From Chitinophagaceae bacterium (lineage in GTDB: Bacteria > Bacteroidota > Bacteroidia > Chitinophagales > Chitinophagaceae), in contig CANIMM010000008.1 in the NCBI GenBank assembly GCA_947468255.1, positions 1 through 27,238 of the forward strand: a stretch of DNA of 27,238 bases, written 5' to 3'. How positions within the stretch are numbered: the stretch's first letter is position 1; every line of letters starts with the position of its first letter. Made by a program: the position numbers and the translations under genes. The notes beneath the pieces were generated by a model. That model searched no databases, was not told the origin of the DNA, and saw only the letters and a program-made list of their open reading frames with translations. This document shows positions 24,401 through 27,238 of the stretch, in pieces.

Positions 24401-25471
24401 TTACCAATTATAAGGTTTGTGAATGTTACTTTTAATTAGGAATTTTCTTATTTTCCAAAATAGCAATAGGTAGGTATCTTTAATCGTTTTGTTTATACCG
24501 TTCAAAAAGAGGTAACTGTTATAGGTTGGCTTTGTGTTGAATAATTTCTTCGAATAATTTTCTCTTTTAAACCATTGTTTATATTCTGTTGCACTTAAGC
24601 CTACAAATGGTGTTAGGTTTTTAAAAAATGCATCCTCAATAGAATGTACGCTTTTTATCAAATTGATGGATGAATCTGTTTTATTGTAATGTAGGATATG
24701 AAAAAATAACTCATCATCCCCGTTATCTGAAAAATTGATTTCAATGCATAATTGAATTTGAACTCTTTCATCAAAATAATTTAAAATACGTCCCAGGTAC
24801 TCAACTTGCGGCATTAAAAAATTCCCAATAGAGTAGAAGATATAACCATTATTATATTTTTCTGCACCTTGTACTACATGCGGATGGTGGCCGATTATAT
24901 AATTTGCGCCACAATCAATAGCAAGATTTGCCCATTCTCTATCTGCAGGTTGAGGGTAATATGCTAATTCATAGCCCCAGTGTACGTAAATAATTATTTT
25001 GCTTGCTGGATTTTTTTTACGGTCGGCTTTTATGAGTTTTAGTAATGCTTGCGGATTAAAACGATTCACAACTTCGTTTTTACTAAAAATGCCCCCAGTA
25101 ACGTTGGCAACTACTCCATATATTATAATCTTGTTGTCAATACTGATAGAGGGTTTGTCTTTTGTACCAAAATGCTCAATTCCGCTATTGTTTAATAAGT
25201 TAATTGTTTTGCCAATTTCATTTCTGAAATCTTGTATGTGATTATTTGCAAAGCTTACATATTTAACAGATGCTGCATTTAAAATATCCAGAACCGATTG
25301 ATCACTGAATAAATTATATTTATGTTCATCCACTATTTTAAATTCATCTGAAATTATCTGACCTTCTAAATTTGCAATCGTTGTTGTATTTTTAAAAATC
25401 TCTTTTATTTTATCTATATCAATACAATTTTTTGCAGGGTATACCAGGTCTCCAATAAAAGTTAACTTCAT
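24401..25471 (-). CDS. CapA family protein (poly-gamma-glutamate/capsule type metallophosphatase)
   Basis: A 356-residue CapA/PgsA-family protein with a calcineurin-like metallophosphoesterase fold. Motifs in order: FIGDLVYP (6-12, metal-binding Asp at 8), ANLEGQI (33-39), VSFANNHIQDF (72-82), IYVHWGYELAYYP (161-173), IIGHHPHVVQGAEKY (192-206) and FYSIGNFLMP (212-221). Such proteins are linked to poly-gamma-glutamate or capsule production; the reaction here is not known. It has no signal peptide or membrane anchor, unlike the classical CapA of Bacillus, and the C-terminal ~130 residues are AT-rich and Lys/Asn-rich. It lies 16 bases after a glycosyltransferase gene, so it belongs to a polysaccharide cluster. 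Which surface polymer it serves is not visible. Confidence 0.88.
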   Translation of the reverse strand: MKLTFIGDLVYPAKNCIDIDKIKEIFKNTTTIANLEGQIISDEFKIVDEHKYNLFSDQSVLDILNAASVKYVSFANNHIQDFRNEIGKTINLLNNSGIEHFGTKDKPSISIDNKIIIYGVVANVTGGIFSKNEVVNRFNPQALLKLIKADRKKNPASKIIIYVHWGYELAYYPQPADREWANLAIDCGANYIIGHHPHVVQGAEKYNNGYIFYSIGNFLMPQVEYLGRILNYFDERVQIQLCIEINFSDNGDDELFFHILHYNKTDSSINLIKSVHSIEDAFFKNLTPFVGLSATEYKQWFKRENYSKKLFNTKPTYNSYLFLNGINKTIKDTYLLLFWKIRKFLIKSNIHKPYNW

Positions 25472-25487
25472 AATATTGCAGTCTATT

Positions 25488-26594
25488 TTAATTTAATAAT
25501 TGCTCATAATTATTAATCATTAAATCAAGTGAAAACTTCTTTTTTATAGATAATGATATGTTTTCTTTATCAAAACAGGCTAGCAATGCTTTATTCCATT
25601 GTTCACTGATATCCTCAAAGTTTGTTTTAGTCAAATATCCATTCACCCCATTTTCAATCATTTCATTGGCTCCTCCAATATCTGTAAGAACGCAAGGGAG
25701 TCCACAATTCAATGCTTCTAGTGCCGCAATGGAAAAAGTTTCAACACCTTTTGATGTTAAAGTGAAAATATTGGAAGCCCAGTAAAATGGCTGTACGTTA
25801 TCTTGGTTTCCAGCAAAAATGATTCTTTCGTTCAAGTTTAGCGTTGTAACATAGTTTTCTATTTCAGGTTTTAAATTGCCATCACCTACAAAAAGTAAAA
25901 ACACATTATTCATTCCATTTTTATTTAACAGATGAAAGGCATCAACAGCTGCTTTATGATTTTTTTCAGGTCTAAAAGCAGCAGTTTGAATAATCACTTT
26001 AGCATCAGGTGGTATTCCATATTGATTTCTAATTTTCAATGATTCATCCAATGAGTTTGGCAGCCTCCAATAATTAGTATCAACCCCATTATAAATAGTA
26101 GTAAAATAACTACGATCAATTTTGAATTGATTGGTTGTGTAATTGATTTGGTTGTTGCAAACGGAAATGATTTTATCTGTCTTCCTAATGAATTTCGAGT
26201 AAAATTTCATTAATTGATGATCTTTTCTATTCCTATGAATCGTGGTGTGGTATGAAATAATTCTTCTTTTCTTGTCAAATCTTAAAAGCGTAGAAATATG
26301 GGTTAAAAAAAATGAAAAAAAGCCTAAGCAAAAAAGCAAGTCTGGGTTTCTGTTTTTAATGAATTCCCTGGTTTTTACCAATGGTTTCAGATCAAATTTA
26401 TAATTTCTTGGAAAAACCTTTAATTCAACTTCTTTATTCAATTTTGTCGCCAATGGGTTATTTTCAGAATAACTTATAATGATACATTCAAACTTTGAAT
26501 AGTCCAATTTGTTTACCAATGAAACTAAAAATTTTTCAGCACCGCCTATGCATAAGCTAGAAGTAGAAAATATTATTTTTCTTTTGTTCATCAT
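25488..26594 (-). CDS. Glycosyltransferase family 4 (GT4), polysaccharide synthesis
   Basis: A 368-residue GT-B glycosyltransferase that would transfer a sugar from a nucleotide donor to a growing glycan, probably at the cytoplasmic face of the membrane. The N-terminal domain opens with IIFSTSSLCIGGAEKFLVSL. The acceptor-side region runs to about 170 and ends with YNGVDTNYW. The second Rossmann domain has AAFRPEKNHKAAVDAF (205-220) and the E-x7-E motif ETFSIAALE (E285 and E293), then DIGGANEMIENGVNGYL. The start codon ATG 26594 overlaps the stop of the preceding glycosyltransferase by 4 bases (ATGA), so the two are translationally coupled. The sugar is unknown. Confidence 0.92.
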   Translation of the reverse strand: MMNKRKIIFSTSSLCIGGAEKFLVSLVNKLDYSKFECIIISYSENNPLATKLNKEVELKVFPRNYKFDLKPLVKTREFIKNRNPDLLFCLGFFSFFLTHISTLLRFDKKRRIISYHTTIHRNRKDHQLMKFYSKFIRKTDKIISVCNNQINYTTNQFKIDRSYFTTIYNGVDTNYWRLPNSLDESLKIRNQYGIPPDAKVIIQTAAFRPEKNHKAAVDAFHLLNKNGMNNVFLLFVGDGNLKPEIENYVTTLNLNERIIFAGNQDNVQPFYWASNIFTLTSKGVETFSIAALEALNCGLPCVLTDIGGANEMIENGVNGYLTKTNFEDISEQWNKALLACFDKENISLSIKKKFSLDLMINNYEQLLN

Positions 26595-27238
26595 GCGTAC
26601 AGATTTAGTATTTCCCTTTCCCCGTATATAAATTGATTGAGATCCATTTTTATTATATTTTCCGATAGTTTTTTATATTTTAATGGGTCAGTTATAAAAG
26701 TTTCAATGGCGGTTGCAAATGATTGGGCATCTGTGTTGGCAATCATTCCAGTAATGTTATTTTGAACATATTCTGGAAGTCCTCCTTGATTGGAAACGAT
26801 AACAGGTGTATGTAAAGCAAGAGAAGTCATTACAACCCCACTTTGTGTCGCATCTCTGTATGGGCATACAATTAGTATTGATTTTTGAATAATTTCACAA
26901 ATTTCAAAATTTGACAAGTGATTCAATACGAATTTTACATTATTAAATTTATATTTAGTAATTAACTTATCTCCAATTGAATTGTTATAAGGGGATCCTG
27001 CTATTATATATTTTGCAGTAGGGTATTTTATATTTAGAATTGCAATTGAATTTAGGAAAATATCAATCCCTTTATATTCAGATACTCGTCCTATAAAAGC
27101 TATGTAAATAGGTTTATTTTCATTTGTCTTCAAATAGTTTGAATAATAATCAAATGGTTTTAATTTTAAATTGATACAGTTTGCATTGGCATTATTTTTT
27201 TCTAAAAATTTTGATTTGCTATAGTTCGAAAAAGTTAC
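26591..27238 (-). CDS. Glycosyltransferase family 4, N-terminus beyond the window
   Basis: The frame is open to the right edge, so only the last 215 residues are visible; a TTG at 27133 is an internal Leu and not a start. Upstream residues include VTFSNYSKSKFLEKNN, typical of the linker before the second GT-B domain. That domain begins IYIAFIGRVSEYKGIDIF (the donor-side start), then VKFVLNHLSN, and ends with a variant of the donor-binding region, PYRDATQSGVVMTSLAL, followed by SNQGGLPEYVQNNITG. The usual first Glu of E-x7-E is replaced here, which I have seen in a subgroup of GT4 enzymes with a TQSG motif. It overlaps the next GT by 4 bases (ATGA). Its base composition is very AT-rich, like its neighbours. 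Confidence 0.88.
   Translation of the reverse strand, partial: VTFSNYSKSKFLEKNNANANCINLKLKPFDYYSNYLKTNENKPIYIAFIGRVSEYKGIDIFLNSIAILNIKYPTAKYIIAGSPYNNSIGDKLITKYKFNNVKFVLNHLSNFEICEIIQKSILIVCPYRDATQSGVVMTSLALHTPVIVSNQGGLPEYVQNNITGMIANTDAQSFATAIETFITDPLKYKKLSENIIKMDLNQFIYGEREILNLYA

Overview
The window looks like a piece of a Bacteroidota chromosome, most likely Chitinophagaceae or a close relative. This is inferred from protein flavour, AT-rich spacers, weak or absent Shine-Dalgarno sequences, several TAnnTTTG-type -7 promoter motifs, and the family set (YtxJ, BBP2-like porin, DUF6580, CBM9-like protein). No rRNA, tRNA, CRISPR array or insertion sequence was seen.

Region 1 (1-8.4 kb) is core metabolism. 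The C-terminus of an outer-membrane beta-barrel protein ends at a strong G/C hairpin facing a phosphoenolpyruvate carboxylase gene (ppc, minus strand). Divergent from ppc is a threonine operon: fused aspartokinase/homoserine dehydrogenase (thrA), homoserine kinase (thrB) and threonine synthase (thrC). PEP carboxylase makes oxaloacetate, the precursor of aspartate, so the locus joins carbon entry to threonine synthesis. Upstream of thrA is a short unannotated reading frame that starts with GTG. It encodes a leader peptide with seven Thr among its last 15 residues and overlaps hairpins that end in a run of seven T. It looks like a threonine attenuator.

Region 2 (8.4-14.1 kb) holds housekeeping genes: YtxJ preceded by a 38-residue lipoprotein gene that is easy to miss, a DnaQ-type exonuclease with an ExoX-like tail, a polyprenol-phosphate mannosyltransferase, a XerD-like recombinase, a YkgJ-type cysteine-cluster protein, YraN, a DUF6580 membrane protein and RNase HI. 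The last two converge on a perfect 21-bp hairpin that includes the rnhA stop codon.

Region 3 (14.1-23.2 kb) starts with a 500-base stretch in which I recognise no gene, then two convergent export gene sets. The plus-strand set is complete: TolC-like channel, lipoprotein adaptor and RND permease. Its adaptor almost lacks the alpha-hairpin. The minus-strand set is a DUF4239-type membrane protein, a TolC-like channel and a lipoprotein adaptor with a long coiled coil; it has no recognisable permease.

Region 4 (23.2-27.2 kb) is AT-rich and all minus strand: a CBM9-like protein, then a surface-polysaccharide type cluster of a CapA-family protein and two GT4 glycosyltransferases. The second glycosyltransferase runs off the window edge. 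The best candidates for something not yet described are the threonine leader, the small lipoprotein and the permease-less export set.
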